From positions 1 through 64,000 of the forward strand of contig NZ_JAJFUC010000045.1 in the NCBI RefSeq assembly GCF_021372645.1: 64,000 bases of DNA. The letters are read 5' to 3'. A model generated the notes under the pieces. The model was not told where the DNA came from. It was given only the letters and a program-made list of their open reading frames with translations, and searched no databases. Positions 9,861-20,041 of this stretch are shown here, in pieces. Each line of letters starts with the position of its first letter. Within the stretch, counting starts at the first letter, position 1. This stretch comes from Clostridium sp. (GTDB taxonomy: Bacteria; Bacillota; Clostridia; Clostridiales; Clostridiaceae). The position numbers were made by a program, and so were the translations under genes.

Positions 9861-11147
9861 GTGCTTCAGACTCTACGGAATGCATTCAAAGTTCCTGAAC
9901 TTAGGAAGAAGATTTTATGGACTATAGTATTAGTTGCAGTTTACAGGATGGGAAGCCATATTCCTCTTCCTGGAATTAATTCTGATTATTTAAAAAGCCT
10001 ATCTGAATCTGGAGGGTTATTAGGATTTTATGATATGATTTCTGGTGGTGCTTTTAGTAGATCTAGTATATTAGCATTAGGAGTTATGCCATATATTAAT
10101 GCTTCAATCATAGTCCAATTATTGACTGTTGCTATTCCTCAGCTAGAACAACTTTCTAAAGAAGGTGAAAATGGAAGAAAGAAGATACAAAATGCAACTC
10201 GTTATGTATCTTTTGGAATAGCTTTCATATTAGCATATGGAATATTTGCAACAATTTCAAGTAGTGGTGCGACAAGGAACTTACAAATAGTGCAAAAGGT
10301 TATTGTAATTTTTGCATTAGTAGTTGGTTCAACATTCTGTATGTGGTTAGGTGATCAGCTTACAATTAAAGGTATTGGTAATGGAACATCAGTATTAATA
10401 TTTGTTAATATAATTTCAAGGGTTCCAGTACAAATTATATCAATGATGACACTTAAAGAAGCAGGAAGTGCAAGTATTGTAGAAATTGTATTATTTGGAG
10501 TATTTGTTGTTTTAATGCTTGGAACGATTTTATATTTTTCTTTATCAGAAAGGAGAATACCAGTACAATATGCAGGTAAATTCGCTTCTGGAAATAGTAA
10601 TATGGTAAAATCACAATCAACACATATTCCATTAAGTATAATTGGTTCAGCTGTTCTTGCAATCATATTTTCTATGTCAGTAATGCAATTTCCAAAAACA
10701 ATAGCACAATTGTTTGGTAGAGATAAAGAGTGGGCAAAGTGGATATTGACTAATAATACATGTATATTTAACTCTAAGAGTTGGATGTACTTAGTATTAT
10801 ATGCAATACTTACAATATTTTTTAATTGGTTTTATACTCAGATTACGTTTAAGCCAGATGAAATGTCTGAAAACTTACACAAGTCAGCAGGTTTTGTACC
10901 TGGAGTGAGACCAGGAGAAGAGACCACAATATATTTTGAAAGTGTTCTTAATAGGTTATCATTTATTGGAGGAATATTAGCAGCAATTTTAGCTATTACT
11001 CCAGAAATTATACAAAATTATACTGCTTTTCAAAATATATCTTTTACAGGAACTGGAATGCTAATTGTTATAAATGTTGCATTAGATTTTACTAGAAAAG
11101 TAGAATCGCAAATGGTAGTTAGACATTATAAAGGATTTCTTAAATAG
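9861..11147 (+). CDS. secY: Protein translocase subunit SecY
   Basis: The 428-residue product starts at GTG 9861 (LQTLRNAFKVPELRKK), with GAGGTGATG ahead as SD. It has the ten hydrophobic segments of the SecY channel, the early motif YRMGSHIPLPGI, the plug-region GGLLGFYDMISGGAFSRSSI, and the cytosolic loop with FVPGVRPGEET between late helices. SecY forms the protein-conducting pore with SecE and SecG and receives SecA or ribosomes. Placement after rplO is universal in Firmicutes. Confidence 0.98.
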   Translation: MLQTLRNAFKVPELRKKILWTIVLVAVYRMGSHIPLPGINSDYLKSLSESGGLLGFYDMISGGAFSRSSILALGVMPYINASIIVQLLTVAIPQLEQLSKEGENGRKKIQNATRYVSFGIAFILAYGIFATISSSGATRNLQIVQKVIVIFALVVGSTFCMWLGDQLTIKGIGNGTSVLIFVNIISRVPVQIISMMTLKEAGSASIVEIVLFGVFVVLMLGTILYFSLSERRIPVQYAGKFASGNSNMVKSQSTHIPLSIIGSAVLAIIFSMSVMQFPKTIAQLFGRDKEWAKWILTNNTCIFNSKSWMYLVLYAILTIFFNWFYTQITFKPDEMSENLHKSAGFVPGVRPGEETTIYFESVLNRLSFIGGILAAILAITPEIIQNYTAFQNISFTGTGMLIVINVALDFTRKVESQMVVRHYKGFLK

Positions 11148-11172
11148 ATTAGAATAAATGGAGATGAAGCCA

Positions 11173-11823
11173 GTGAAGATAGTATTACTTGGTCCTCCTG
11201 GAGCTGGAAAAGGAACACAGGCTAAATCAATCAGTAATAAATATTCAATGCCACATATTTCTACAGGAGATATTTTTAGAAAAAATATTTCTGAAAACAC
11301 TCCTTTAGGGATAGAAGCAAAAAGTTATATGGATAACGGACAGTTAGTTCCTGATGAAGTTACTATTAATATGGTTAAAGATAGACTACAACAGGATGAT
11401 TGCAAGGATGGATATTTATTAGATGGTTTTCCTAGAACTGTGATTCAAGCTGACGCTCTTAACAACTTTCTTATAGAAAGAGGCGAACAATTAGATACTG
11501 CATTATTAATAAAGGTACCTAATGAGTTTATCCTAGAAAGAATGACTGGTAGAAGAGTATGTCCATCATGTGGAGCAAGTTATCATGTTAAATTTAATCC
11601 TTCAACTAATGAAGGAAAATGTGATTTGTGTGGAAGTGAAATTATGCAAAGGAAAGATGATACAGTAGAAACTGTAAAAGAAAGACTGGATGTATATCAA
11701 ATTCAAACACAACCATTAATTGAATTTTATAGTGAAAAACAATTGCTTTCAGAGATAGATGGGACAAAAGCTATTAATGAAGTTTTCAGAGGAATATGTG
11801 AAATATTAGAGAAAAATAAATAA
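11173..11823 (+). CDS. adk: Adenylate kinase, zinc-lid type
   Basis: This 216-residue enzyme interconverts ATP + AMP and 2 ADP. The start is taken as GTG 11173 ([16 protein letters not shown]), eight bases after GGAGA; ATGs at 11158 and 11164 are in frame but the first overlaps the SD. The P-loop is GPPGAGKGT (residues 7-15), the AMP region is STGDIFR, and DGFPRT is at 84-89. The lid carries C130, C133, C150 and C153 (CxxC pairs), as in Gram-positive zinc-binding adenylate kinases. The stop overlaps the map start (TAATG). Confidence 0.95.
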   Translation: MKIVLLGPPGAGKGTQAKSISNKYSMPHISTGDIFRKNISENTPLGIEAKSYMDNGQLVPDEVTINMVKDRLQQDDCKDGYLLDGFPRTVIQADALNNFLIERGEQLDTALLIKVPNEFILERMTGRRVCPSCGASYHVKFNPSTNEGKCDLCGSEIMQRKDDTVETVKERLDVYQIQTQPLIEFYSEKQLLSEIDGTKAINEVFRGICEILEKNK

Positions 11824-12572
11824 TGATTATTATAAAAAATCATAATGAAATAGCCTTAATGAAAAAAGCAGGCAGAATAGTAGGAGAAACATTGCTATTG
11901 CTTGAAAAAGAGGTAAAACCCGGTGTAACAACTGCAGACTTGGATAGAATGGCAGAAGAATTTATAACTAAGCATGGAGCAAAACCTTCATTTAAAGGCT
12001 TATATGGTTTTCCTTCGTCACTATGTATTTCAGTAAATGAGCAAGTAATACATGGATTTCCAGGAATGTATGTCCTTAAAGAAGGAGATATAGTTAGCAT
12101 CGATTGTGGAGCACTTTTTGATGGATTCCATGGAGATGCTGCAAGAACCTTCCCAGTTGGAAATATTTCAGTAGATGCTCAAAAATTAATTGATATAACA
12201 AAAGAAAGTTTCTTTCAAGGTATAAAATTTGCTAAAGAAGGAAATAAATTAACTGATATATCATATGGGATACAAAGCTACGTAGAAGCAGCAGGTTTCT
12301 CAGTTGTAAGAGATTTTGTAGGTCACGGGATTGGAAGAAAAGTTCATGAAGATCCCAATGTTCCTAATTTTGGTAAATCTGGTAGAGGTCCAAAGCTACT
12401 TGAGGGTATGGTATTAGCAATAGAACCTATGGTTAATGCAGGTACTTATAAAGTGAAAACTTTAAAAGATGGATGGACAGTTGTAACAACAGATTCTTCC
12501 TTGTCTGCACATTATGAGAATACAGTTGCAATTTTATCAGATGGACCTGAAATATTAACACTGATTAAGTAG
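11823..12572 (+). CDS. map: Methionine aminopeptidase type I
   Basis: The 249-residue MetAP removes the initiator methionine from new proteins. Expected metal ligands are visible: D94 and D105 in DCGALFDGFHGD, H168 in VGHGIGR, a glutamate in AIEPM, and one in YENT near the end. H77 in VIHGFP is the catalytic histidine. The start overlaps the adk stop. The adk-map-KOW-infA-rpmJ order is the common clostridial one. Confidence 0.97.
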   Translation: MIIIKNHNEIALMKKAGRIVGETLLLLEKEVKPGVTTADLDRMAEEFITKHGAKPSFKGLYGFPSSLCISVNEQVIHGFPGMYVLKEGDIVSIDCGALFDGFHGDAARTFPVGNISVDAQKLIDITKESFFQGIKFAKEGNKLTDISYGIQSYVEAAGFSVVRDFVGHGIGRKVHEDPNVPNFGKSGRGPKLLEGMVLAIEPMVNAGTYKVKTLKDGWTVVTTDSSLSAHYENTVAILSDGPEILTLIK

Positions 12573-12659
12573 AAAAAAGAGTGTTGCTTAGTTATAAATT
12601 TGCATAATACCATTGCGGTAGTGTTGATTTATACTAAGGTAATCATAGAGGTGAAAAAT

Positions 12660-12941
12660 TTGCAAAACAATGACTTGGTTGGAAAAGTAGTACTTTCAAA
12701 AGCAGGAAGAGATATAGATCACTTATATGTTGTTGTTAGGCAGATAGATAATGATTATGTATTACTAGCTAATGGGAATACAAAGTTAATAAAGATGCCT
12801 AAGAAGAAAAAGATTAAACACTTAAGTATTTTAGAAGATATAGATGATGAATTGTTATCATCGATACAATCATGCGATAAGAGTACTGATTTAAAAATTA
12901 AGAGATTCCTAAAGTTTATAGGCATTGTTAAGGAGGGTTGA
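12660..12941 (+). CDS. KOW-domain RNA-binding protein (L14e-like)
   Basis: This small protein of about 93 residues lies between map and infA, where clostridia and relatives often carry a KOW-motif protein resembling eukaryotic and archaeal L14e/L27e. From TTG 12660 it reads [20 protein letters not shown], followed by [18 protein letters not shown] and a lysine cluster [15 protein letters not shown] at 12647-12651 is eight bases before that TTG; a GTG at 12651 is the alternative. An RNA or ribosome-related role is inferred from the fold and place; no precise function is known to me. Confidence 0.85.
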   Translation: MQNNDLVGKVVLSKAGRDIDHLYVVVRQIDNDYVLLANGNTKLIKMPKKKKIKHLSILEDIDDELLSSIQSCDKSTDLKIKRFLKFIGIVKEG

Positions 12942-12948
12942 TTACCTT

Positions 12949-13167
12949 ATGTCAAAAGATGACGTTATAGAAATGGAAGGTAGAGTACTAGAATCTTTAC
13001 CAAATGCCATGTTTCAAGTTGAACTTGAAAGTGGTCACAAGATTCTAGCACATATATCAGGTAAATTAAGAATGAACTTCATAAGAATTTTACCAGGAGA
13101 TAAAGTTACAGTGGAGCTTTCTCCTTATGATTTAACAAGAGGTAGAATTACATGGAGAGCTAAATAA
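12949..13167 (+). CDS. infA: Translation initiation factor IF-1
   Basis: The 72-residue OB-fold factor begins [20 protein letters not shown] at ATG 12949 and ends [15 protein letters not shown], which are both diagnostic. SD AAGGAGGG lies at 12930-12937. An in-frame upstream TTG at 12925 precedes the SD and is not used. IF-1 binds the 30S A site during initiation. Confidence 0.97.
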   Translation: MSKDDVIEMEGRVLESLPNAMFQVELESGHKILAHISGKLRMNFIRILPGDKVTVELSPYDLTRGRITWRAK

Positions 13168-13211
13168 GGTAGATATAACTTAAATTAATATCTACCACAA
13201 AAGTAATATGA

Positions 13212-13337
<126 letters not shown>

Positions 13338-13349
13338 TGATCAAGTTTA

Positions 13350-13386
13350 CAATATTATTTGCATTAAATAAATGTAAATAATATTG
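13350..13386 (+). terminator. Long hairpin after rpmJ, overlapping the rpsM promoter
   Basis: Bases 13350-13365 and 13371-13386 form a 16-bp stem with one G-U pair and a 5-base loop. No poly-T run follows, so it is not a classical terminator. Its right arm overlaps the -35 box at 13384-13389. It may attenuate read-through or protect the 3' end of the upstream transcript. Confidence 0.55.
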
Positions 13387-13412
13387 ACATTTCAGCAAAA
13401 GTCAAATATGAT
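13384..13412 (+). promoter_or_regulatory. Strong SigA-type promoter of the alpha operon
   Basis: TTGACA at 13384-13389 and TATGAT at 13407-13412 have a 17-base spacer. Initiation is expected near 13419, so rpsM-rpsK-rpsD-rpoA-rplQ can be transcribed separately from the S10/spc genes. Confidence 0.85.
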
Positions 13413-13418
13413 TATATA

Positions 13419-13535
13419 GTCGTTTAATTAATCAACAATAAATTTTAGGGCGGCTGACGATAGAAATTATCTATTGACCTAGAATTTTATTATAAATATA
13501 AAATAAACTTTTATACATTTCAATTATCAGGAGGT
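13419..13535 (+). promoter_or_regulatory. Folded leader before rpsM
   Basis: The leader is about 125 bases. ATAAATTTTAGG (13438-13449) pairs with CCTAGAATTTTAT (13478-13490) with one bulged T, making a 12-bp stem. It encloses a GC-rich stretch (GGCGGCTGACGATAG begins there) with a small inner GATA/TATC hairpin. This could be an autoregulatory site for a ribosomal protein of the operon. In other bacteria S4 or S13-region leaders do this; the ligand here is not known. Confidence 0.5.
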
Positions 13536-13545
13536 GTAAATTTTA

Positions 13546-13914
13546 ATGGCAAGAATATCAGGTATTGACCTACCAAGAGAAAAAAGAGTTGAAATAGGTT
13601 TAACTTATATATATGGAATAGGATTAGCAACTTCACAAAAAATCTTAGCTGTAACAGGAATTAATGCAGAGACAAGAGTTAAAGATTTATCAGAGGAAGA
13701 AGTTAATGAAATAAGAACTTATATCAATAAGAATTTAATGGTTGAAGGTGACTTAAGAAGAGACGTCGCTATGAATATCAAGAGATTAGTAGACATAGGA
13801 ACATACAGAGGAATTAGACATAGAAGAGGTCTTCCAGTAAGAGGACAAAAAACTAAGACTAATGCCAGAACTAGAAAAGGTCCTAAGAAGACAATGGCTA
13901 ATAAGAAGAAATAG
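13546..13914 (+). CDS. rpsM: 30S ribosomal protein S13
   Basis: The 122-residue S13 begins [20 protein letters not shown] and ends in the basic tail with [16 protein letters not shown]. It sits in the 30S head and contacts P-site tRNA and the 50S subunit. SD CAGGAGGTG precedes the ATG. It is the first gene of the alpha operon. Confidence 0.98.
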   Translation: MARISGIDLPREKRVEIGLTYIYGIGLATSQKILAVTGINAETRVKDLSEEEVNEIRTYINKNLMVEGDLRRDVAMNIKRLVDIGTYRGIRHRRGLPVRGQKTKTNARTRKGPKKTMANKKK

Positions 13915-13929
13915 TAAGGAGGGAAGATA

Positions 13930-14325
13930 ATGGCAGCTCAAAAAGTTAAGAAGACTAGAAGAAGAAAAGAAAGAAAAAATGTTGAGCATGGTGCTGCACA
14001 CATTAAGTCAACTTTTAATAATTCAATAGTTACTTTAACAGATGCAGTAGGAAATGCTTTATCATGGTCAAGTGCAGGCGCACTAGGCTTTAGAGGATCA
14101 AGAAAGAGCACACCATTTGCAGCTCAAATGGCAGCAGAAACTGCAGCTAAAGTAGCAATGGAACATGGCTTAAAAAGTATAGAGGTTTATGTTAAAGGAC
14201 CTGGTTCAGGAAGAGAAGCAGCTATAAGATCCTTACAAGCAGCAGGACTAGAAGTAACTTTAATTAAAGATGTTACTCCAATACCACATAATGGTTGTAG
14301 ACCACCAAAGAGAAGAAGAGTCTAA
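13930..14325 (+). CDS. rpsK: 30S ribosomal protein S11
   Basis: The 131-residue S11 contains the family motif [20 protein letters not shown] (about 95-114) and the C-terminal [14 protein letters not shown]11 lies on the 30S platform near the mRNA exit channel. SD AAGGAGGG is ten bases before the ATG. Confidence 0.98.
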   Translation: MAAQKVKKTRRRKERKNVEHGAAHIKSTFNNSIVTLTDAVGNALSWSSAGALGFRGSRKSTPFAAQMAAETAAKVAMEHGLKSIEVYVKGPGSGREAAIRSLQAAGLEVTLIKDVTPIPHNGCRPPKRRRV

Positions 14326-14352
14326 TATAACTGTAATAGGAGGTGTAATTTT

Positions 14353-14973
14353 ATGGCTAGATATACTGGTGCTACATGTAGATTATGTAGAAGAGAAGGT
14401 ATGAAACTTTTCCTTAAGGGCGATAGATGTTTTACAGATAAATGTGCTTTTGTAAGAAGAAGCTATGCCCCAGGACAACATGGAGCAAGTAAAAAGAAAG
14501 TATCAAACTATGGTATTCAATTAAGAGAAAAGCAAAAAGCAAGAAGAATTTATGGCGTATTAGAAGGCCAATTCAGAACATATTATGAAAAAGCTGAGCA
14601 TATTCAAGGCATAACAGGTGAAAACTTACTTAGATTATTAGAAATGAGATTTGATAACGTAGTTTATAGATTAGGTTACGGTGCATCAAGAAATGAAGCT
14701 AGACAATTAGTAACTCATGGACATTTCTTAGTAAATGGCAAAAAGGTTGACATTTGTTCATATAATGTTTCAGTTAATGATGTTATTACTGTATGCGAAA
14801 AGAGCAAATCAAGTGAAAAGTTTAAAACTTTTATTGAAAATCCAAAAACTTTACCAAAATGGTTAGAAGCTAATGTTGATAACTATGAAGGAAAAGTAGT
14901 TGCAGAGCCATCAAGAGAAGATATAGATGTGCCTGTTAACGAAACACTTATTGTTGAGTTATACAGTAAATAA
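14353..14973 (+). CDS. rpsD: 30S ribosomal protein S4, zinc-binding
   Basis: The 206-residue S4 starts [21 protein letters not shown]9, C12, C26 and C31 make the N-terminal zinc site seen in many S4 proteins. The S4 RNA-binding domain ([20 protein letters not shown], about 102-121) follows. S4 nucleates 16S rRNA folding. Unlike B. subtilis, rpsD is within the alpha operon here, as in clostridia generally. Confidence 0.97.
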   Translation: MARYTGATCRLCRREGMKLFLKGDRCFTDKCAFVRRSYAPGQHGASKKKVSNYGIQLREKQKARRIYGVLEGQFRTYYEKAEHIQGITGENLLRLLEMRFDNVVYRLGYGASRNEARQLVTHGHFLVNGKKVDICSYNVSVNDVITVCEKSKSSEKFKTFIENPKTLPKWLEANVDNYEGKVVAEPSREDIDVPVNETLIVELYSK

Positions 14974-15075
14974 TATATTTATATTTGTTAGAGAAATTTA
15001 TCACAATATATGCAAATATAGAATCAGTTGCCCTCATAATAAGGTTGCCATTTATAAAATAAGGAGGGTTTGTCA

Positions 15076-16023
15076 ATGTTAGAAATCGAAAAGCCAATAA
15101 TAGAATGTATAGAAGCTAATGAAGATGGTACGTATGGTAAGTATGTTGTTGAACCACTTGAAAGAGGATATGGTATTACATTAGGGAATGCTTTAAGAAG
15201 AATATTATTATCATCTCTTCCAGGAGCTGCAACAACTACTGTCAAAATTGATGGAGTACTTCATGAATTTTCTACCGTTCAAGGGGTTAAAGAAGATGTT
15301 ACTGAATTAATTCTTAACGTGAAGTCATTAGCTTTAAAAATGAATGGTGAAGGTCCAAAGGTTATTTATATTGATGCTAAAGGACCAGGTGAAATTACTG
15401 GGGCTGATATAAAGACTGATGGAGATGTTGAAGTTGTTAATAAGAACTTACATATTGCAACTTTAGACAACGATGGAAGACTTTATATGGAATTAACAGT
15501 TAATAAAGGAAGAGGATATGTTACTCAAAATAAAAATAAGAGTGATGAATTGCCAATTTCATCAATAGCAGTTGATTCTATTTATACACCAGTAAAAAGA
15601 GTTAATTTTACTGTTGATAACACAAGAGTTGGTCAAATTACTGATTATGATAAATTAACTTTAGAAATTTGGACTAATGGTACTATAAAAATAGACGAAG
15701 CTATTAGTTTATCATCAAAAATACTTATTGAACATCTAAAATTATTCATGTCATTAACAGATAATACTAATGATGTTGAAATAATGATAGAAAAAGAAGA
15801 TGATAAGAAAGAAAAAGTCCTAGAGATGACTGTAGAAGAACTAGATCTATCAGTTAGATCATATAACTGTTTAAAGAGAGCCGGAATTAATACAGTTCAA
15901 GAACTTGCCACAAAATCTATGGATGATATGATGAAGGTAAGGAATCTAGGAAAGAAATCTTTAGAAGAAGTTGAAAGAAAGCTTAAAGAGTTGGGCTTAT
16001 GCCTAACTCTATACGAGGAGTAA
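15076..16023 (+). CDS. rpoA: RNA polymerase alpha subunit
   Basis: The 315-residue alpha subunit begins [23 protein letters not shown] 15076 is seven bases after AAGGAGGG (15061-15068), so the TTG at 15070 is not used. The N-terminal dimerization domain includes [14 protein letters not shown], and the C-terminal domain (about 245-310, with [16 protein letters not shown]) binds UP elements and activators. A 102-base spacer after rpsD shows only short weak pairings. Confidence 0.97.
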   Translation: MLEIEKPIIECIEANEDGTYGKYVVEPLERGYGITLGNALRRILLSSLPGAATTTVKIDGVLHEFSTVQGVKEDVTELILNVKSLALKMNGEGPKVIYIDAKGPGEITGADIKTDGDVEVVNKNLHIATLDNDGRLYMELTVNKGRGYVTQNKNKSDELPISSIAVDSIYTPVKRVNFTVDNTRVGQITDYDKLTLEIWTNGTIKIDEAISLSSKILIEHLKLFMSLTDNTNDVEIMIEKEDDKKEKVLEMTVEELDLSVRSYNCLKRAGINTVQELATKSMDDMMKVRNLGKKSLEEVERKLKELGLCLTLYEE

Positions 16024-16035
16024 GGAGGTAAATCC

Positions 16036-16377
16036 ATGGCAGGTTATCGTAAACTAGGTCTTCCTACAGACCAAAGAAAAGCTATGCTAAGAAATCTTGT
16101 TACTAGTCTATTAAAACATGGTAAAATCGAAACAACTGACACAAGAGCTAAAGAAACTAGATCAATAGCAGAAAAAATGATTACTCTTGGAAAAAGAGGG
16201 GATCTTCATGCTAGAAGACAAGTCTTATCTTTTGTTCAAGAAGAATTAGTTGTTAAGAATTTATTTGATAATGTAGCTCCAAAGTACGCTGAAAGAAATG
16301 GCGGATATACAAGAATAATTAAAAAAGGTCCTCGAAGAGGGGACGGAGCTGAGATAGTAATACTTGAATTAGTATAA
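16036..16377 (+). CDS. rplQ: 50S ribosomal protein L17
   Basis: The 113-residue L17 reads [20 protein letters not shown] and has the motif [20 protein letters not shown] near the end. L17 lies near the tunnel exit. It is the last gene of the ribosomal cluster, followed directly by a strong terminator. Confidence 0.98.
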   Translation: MAGYRKLGLPTDQRKAMLRNLVTSLLKHGKIETTDTRAKETRSIAEKMITLGKRGDLHARRQVLSFVQEELVVKNLFDNVAPKYAERNGGYTRIIKKGPRRGDGAEIVILELV

Positions 16378-16381
16378 TACT

Positions 16382-16416
16382 AATGGGGATTAAGTTTAGA
16401 CTTAATCCCCATTTTA
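16382..16416 (+). terminator. Terminator of the ribosomal cluster
   Basis: AATGGGGATTAAG pairs with CTTAATCCCCATT around a 6-base loop, followed by TTTAAC. The stem has 13 perfect pairs. It lies five bases after the rplQ stop. Confidence 0.88.
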
Positions 16417-16492
16417 ACATAAAAAATCGAATCATAAATTAATATATTATAGAGCAGTTTTTTGAATTTCGAATAAAAATATGTACTATTTA

Positions 16493-16520
16493 TTGAAAAC
16501 ATCAGATTTTAAGATATAAT
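16493..16520 (+). promoter_or_regulatory. Probable promoter of the ecfA-ecfT-truA operon
   Basis: TTGAAA at 16493-16498 and TATAAT at 16515-16520 are separated by 16 bases, 90 bases before ecfA1. The leader between them and the gene is AT-rich with no clear structure. Confidence 0.65.
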
Positions 16521-16610
16521 AAAACTAATAATATAGTGCATATACAGTTATATTAAGATTATAAGACATTTGTATAATATATTAACAATAAAACATTATG
16601 GAGGTATACT

Positions 16611-17462
16611 ATGAATGATGCAATGATAAAGTGCACGAATGTATATTTTAAATATATTAGAAACTCAGAAGGAATTAGCGAAGAAAGATATGCAGTAAAA
16701 GATGTAAATTTAGAACTAAAGAAGGGAGAATTTTTAGCCATACTAGGTCATAATGGCTCGGGTAAATCAACAATAGCTAAACACATGAATGCATTAGTAG
16801 TACCAACAGATGGTACAGTCATAGTAGATGGACTTGATACGAGTGATACAGAGAATGTATGGACTATTAGGTCTAAAGCAGGAATGGTATTTCAAAATCC
16901 TGATAACCAATTAGTTGCTACTATAGTTGAAGAAGATGTAGCTTTTGGACCTGAAAATTTAGGGGTTGAGCCATCAGAAATACATAGAAGAGTTGATGAG
17001 AGTTTAGAAAAAGTAGGAATGAGTAAGTATAAAAAACATGCGCCACATCTTTTATCAGGTGGACAAAAACAGAGAATTGCCATAGCAGGAATACTTGCAA
17101 TTCAACCTGAATGCATAATTTTTGATGAGCCAACAGCAATGTTAGATCCATCTGGAAGAAGAGATATTTTAAATAATATAAAATACCTAAATGAAAATTT
17201 TGGTATGACTATAGTGTTAATAACACATTATATGGATGAGGCAGCTCAAGCTGATAGAATTATAGTAATGGATGAGGGAAGCATTAAAATGGAAGGTACA
17301 CCGAGAGAAATATTTCCACAGGTAGAACTTATGAAAAAGATAGGATTAGATGTTCCTCAGGTTACAGAATTAGCTTATGAATTAAAAAAGGCAGGAATAG
17401 ATATAAATGAAAAAATATTAAATGTAGATGAGATGGTGAATGAGTTATGTCAATTAAAATAG
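16611..17462 (+). CDS. ecfA1: ECF transporter energy-coupling ATPase A1
   Basis: The 283-residue ABC ATPase has Walker A GHNGSGKS (46-53), Q-loop FQNPDNQ, signature LSGGQKQR and Walker [12 protein letters not shown]. With EcfA2 and EcfT it forms the shared energizing module that serves several vitamin-binding S components encoded elsewhere. The end overlaps ecfA2 by 16 bases. The order ecfA1-ecfA2-ecfT-truA after rplQ is the standard Firmicute arrangement. Confidence 0.96.
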   Translation: MNDAMIKCTNVYFKYIRNSEGISEERYAVKDVNLELKKGEFLAILGHNGSGKSTIAKHMNALVVPTDGTVIVDGLDTSDTENVWTIRSKAGMVFQNPDNQLVATIVEEDVAFGPENLGVEPSEIHRRVDESLEKVGMSKYKKHAPHLLSGGQKQRIAIAGILAIQPECIIFDEPTAMLDPSGRRDILNNIKYLNENFGMTIVLITHYMDEAAQADRIIVMDEGSIKMEGTPREIFPQVELMKKIGLDVPQVTELAYELKKAGIDINEKILNVDEMVNELCQLK

Positions 17463-18316
17463 AAAATTTAACACATATATATATGCCTAAAAGTCCATTT
17501 GAAAAAGTTGCATTAGATAATGTGTCTTTAGAGATAAGAGATGAAGAATTTGTTGCTTTAATTGGACACACTGGTTCAGGTAAATCAACTCTAATTCAAC
17601 ATTTTAATGGATTATTAGAAGCTACTAGTGGGAAAATAACAATTGATGGAATAGATATTACTGATAAAAAAGCTAAATTAACCAATATACGAAAGAAGGT
17701 TGGATTAGTATTTCAGTATCCAGAATATCAAATTTTTGAAGAGACTATAGCTAAAGATATTGAATTTGGGCCTAGAAATTTAGGTCTCTCTGATGAAGAA
17801 ATTCATAATAGAGTAGTTGAAGCTATGGAGATGGTTGGATTAAATTATGAAACTGATAAGGACAAATCACCATTTGATTTAAGTGGTGGACAGAAGCGAA
17901 GAGTTGCAATAGCTGGTGTTATAGCTATGAAACCTACAACATTAATATTAGATGAGCCTACAGCAGGATTAGATCCTAAGGGTAGAGATGACATATTAAA
18001 TCAAATAAGTAAGTTACATAAGGACTATAATATGACAATAGTTATAGTTAGTCACAGTATGGAAGATGTTGCAAAAATTGCAGAAAGAATTGTTGTAATG
18101 AATGATGGAAAAGTAGCTTTACAAGGAACTCCAACAGAAATTTTTAAAGAAGTGGATATGCTAGAAAAAATAGGGCTTGGTGTACCACAAGTAACATATT
18201 TAATTAGAGAGCTAAGAAAAAAAGGTTTTGATCTTTCAGGCAATATATTTACCATAGAAGAGGCTAAGAAGGAAATCTTGTCTATTCTAAAGATAAATGA
18301 AGAAAAGGGGGAATAG
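17447..18316 (+). CDS. ecfA2: ECF transporter energy-coupling ATPase A2
   Basis: The 289-residue ATPase has Walker [10 protein letters not shown] (residues 42-50), Q-loop FQYPEYQ, signature DLSGGQKRR and Walker [13 protein letters not shown]. It dimerizes with EcfA1. The start overlaps the end of ecfA1, so the two are translationally coupled and made in equal amounts. The C-terminal part (about 230-285) carries the extra domain typical of EcfA proteins. Confidence 0.96.
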   Translation: MSIKIENLTHIYMPKSPFEKVALDNVSLEIRDEEFVALIGHTGSGKSTLIQHFNGLLEATSGKITIDGIDITDKKAKLTNIRKKVGLVFQYPEYQIFEETIAKDIEFGPRNLGLSDEEIHNRVVEAMEMVGLNYETDKDKSPFDLSGGQKRRVAIAGVIAMKPTTLILDEPTAGLDPKGRDDILNQISKLHKDYNMTIVIVSHSMEDVAKIAERIVVMNDGKVALQGTPTEIFKEVDMLEKIGLGVPQVTYLIRELRKKGFDLSGNIFTIEEAKKEILSILKINEEKGE

Positions 18317-18324
18317 ACAAAACT

Positions 18325-19131
18325 ATGTTGAAGAATATTACAATAGGGCAATATTTGCCAGGAGATTCATTTATTCATAAGTTAGATCCTAGAACAAAAA
18401 TTTTATTATCTATACTTTTTATTGCATGTTTGTTTATTATAAATAAGTTTATTGGATATACTGTTATTGTTGCATTTTTGTTTGGAATAATATTTATAGC
18501 GAAAGTTCCATTTAGATTTATTTTGAATGGATTAAAACCAGTTTTTTTGTTAGTAGCATTAACAGCTGTTTTAAATATATTTATGGTTAGTGGTGCACAA
18601 GGAACTGAAGTGTTTAGCATAGGATTTTTAAAAGCATATCCAGAAGGGTTAAGTATTGCAGCTTTCATGGCTATTAGGTTAATTTTATTGCTAGTAGGAA
18701 CATCTTTGTTAACATTAACTACGTCACCTATTGAATTAACAGATGGAATCGAAATGTTACTTAAGCCAATTGGAAAGGAAATAGCTCACGAGTTAGCTAT
18801 GATGATGACAATAGCGTTGAGATTTATTCCTACATTAATAGATGAAACAGATAAGATAATGAAAGCGCAAAAGGCTAGAGGGGCTGATTTTGAATCAGGT
18901 GGAATTATAAAGAAAGCTAAGAGTTTGATACCACTATTAGTACCTTTATTTATTAGTTCATTTAGGAGAGCTGATGAACTAGCTATGGCAATGGAATCAA
19001 GGGGATATAGAGGTGGTTCTGGGCGAACTAGAATGAAAGTATTAATGTTTTCATATAAAGATACAATTACTTTTGTTGTATTTAGTGTATTATTTTTATG
19101 GTGCCTAGTAGTTAGATTTGCATTAATTTAA
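18325..19131 (+). CDS. ecfT: ECF transporter transmembrane subunit T
   Basis: The 268-residue membrane protein begins MLKNITIGQYLPGDSFIHKL, typical of EcfT. Several hydrophobic segments lie between residues 25 and 125 and at the C-terminus. Two alanine-arginine-glycine coupling motifs, KARGAD (about 178) and ESRGYRGG (about 225), connect to the EcfA ATPases. It follows ecfA2 by eight bases. Confidence 0.95.
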   Translation: MLKNITIGQYLPGDSFIHKLDPRTKILLSILFIACLFIINKFIGYTVIVAFLFGIIFIAKVPFRFILNGLKPVFLLVALTAVLNIFMVSGAQGTEVFSIGFLKAYPEGLSIAAFMAIRLILLLVGTSLLTLTTSPIELTDGIEMLLKPIGKEIAHELAMMMTIALRFIPTLIDETDKIMKAQKARGADFESGGIIKKAKSLIPLLVPLFISSFRRADELAMAMESRGYRGGSGRTRMKVLMFSYKDTITFVVFSVLFLWCLVVRFALI

Positions 19132-19147
19132 GATTAAGAGGATATAG

Positions 19148-19882
19148 ATGAAAAATATAAAATTAATAATTGAATTTGATGGAAGTAATTTTTGTGGATG
19201 GCAAAGGCAGCCTGTGGGAAGAACAGTTCAAAAAGTAATAGAGACAGCAATATTTAGGGCTACAGGAGAAGATATTATGATTAATGGAAGTTCTAGAACT
19301 GATGCTGGTGTACATGCAAGAGAAATGGTTGCAAACTTTTTTACTAATAGTACTATACCAGGAGATAAGTTTAGAGAAGCTATAAATACAAGGTTACCTA
19401 AGGATGTATCTATTATTAAATCAGAAGAGGTTGATCAAGATTTTCACGCTAGATACTCTTCAAAAGGTAAAACATATTCTTATACTATCGTTAATAGATA
19501 TGAAAGATTGTCTTTAGGTCATCAATATTTTTATCATTGTAGATATAAATTAGATGTTGATGAAATGAGAAATAGTTGTAAATATTTTATAGGTAATCAT
19601 GATTTTAGAGCATTTATGTCTCCTGGGAGTTCTATAAAAACAACGACACGAAATGTTACAGAGCTATATATAGAACAAAAGAAAGAGAAAATAAAAATAT
19701 TTATAACTGCTGATGGTTTTTTATACAATATGGTAAGAATAATAGTAGGAACATTAATTAAAGTTGGAACTGGGAAATTAAAAGCGGAAGAGATAGAAAA
19801 TATAATAATAGAAGGAAATAGAAAAAGATCAGGTATGTGTGTAGCACCAAATGGCTTAATATTAGAAAAAGTTTTTTATTAA
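19148..19882 (+). CDS. truA: tRNA pseudouridine(38-40) synthase
   Basis: The 244-residue TruA converts uridines 38-40 of the tRNA anticodon arm to pseudouridine. The catalytic aspartate D52 lies in [10 protein letters not shown]. The C-terminal [19 protein letters not shown] is the other family motif. It is the last gene of the ecf operon, 17 bases after ecfT. Confidence 0.96.
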   Translation: MKNIKLIIEFDGSNFCGWQRQPVGRTVQKVIETAIFRATGEDIMINGSSRTDAGVHAREMVANFFTNSTIPGDKFREAINTRLPKDVSIIKSEEVDQDFHARYSSKGKTYSYTIVNRYERLSLGHQYFYHCRYKLDVDEMRNSCKYFIGNHDFRAFMSPGSSIKTTTRNVTELYIEQKKEKIKIFITADGFLYNMVRIIVGTLIKVGTGKLKAEEIENIIIEGNRKRSGMCVAPNGLILEKVFY

Positions 19883-19896
19883 ACGGCAAAAAGATG

Positions 19897-19925
19897 TTGA
19901 CACGCCCGTGTGCGTGTATTATAAT
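19897..19925 (+). promoter_or_regulatory. Consensus SigA promoter of rplM-rpsI
   Basis: TTGACA at 19897-19902, 17-base spacer, TATAAT at 19920-19925. Both hexamers are perfect. The spacer is unusually GC-rich for this genome (CGCCCGTGTGCGTG). Start expected near 19932. Confidence 0.88.
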
Positions 19926-19931
19926 AAGTTT

Positions 19932-20030
19932 GTTTGTTAAAACATTTATGTATATAAGATCCACTAGCCCCGGGTCTTGACATAACAAAATTTACTTATA
20001 AAGTAAGTAAAGAATTAATGTAAGTTCAGG
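19932..20030 (+). promoter_or_regulatory. L13 leader (rplM 5' UTR)
   Basis: A short structured leader precedes rplM, as in the described Firmicute L13 leader family. AGATCC pairs with GGGTCT in the first half, and TTTACTTA (19991-19998) pairs with TAAGTAAA (20004-20011) in the second. The family assignment rests on position and the presence of paired elements, not on a covariance match. Confidence 0.6.
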
Positions 20031-20041
20031 GAGGGAAATTG

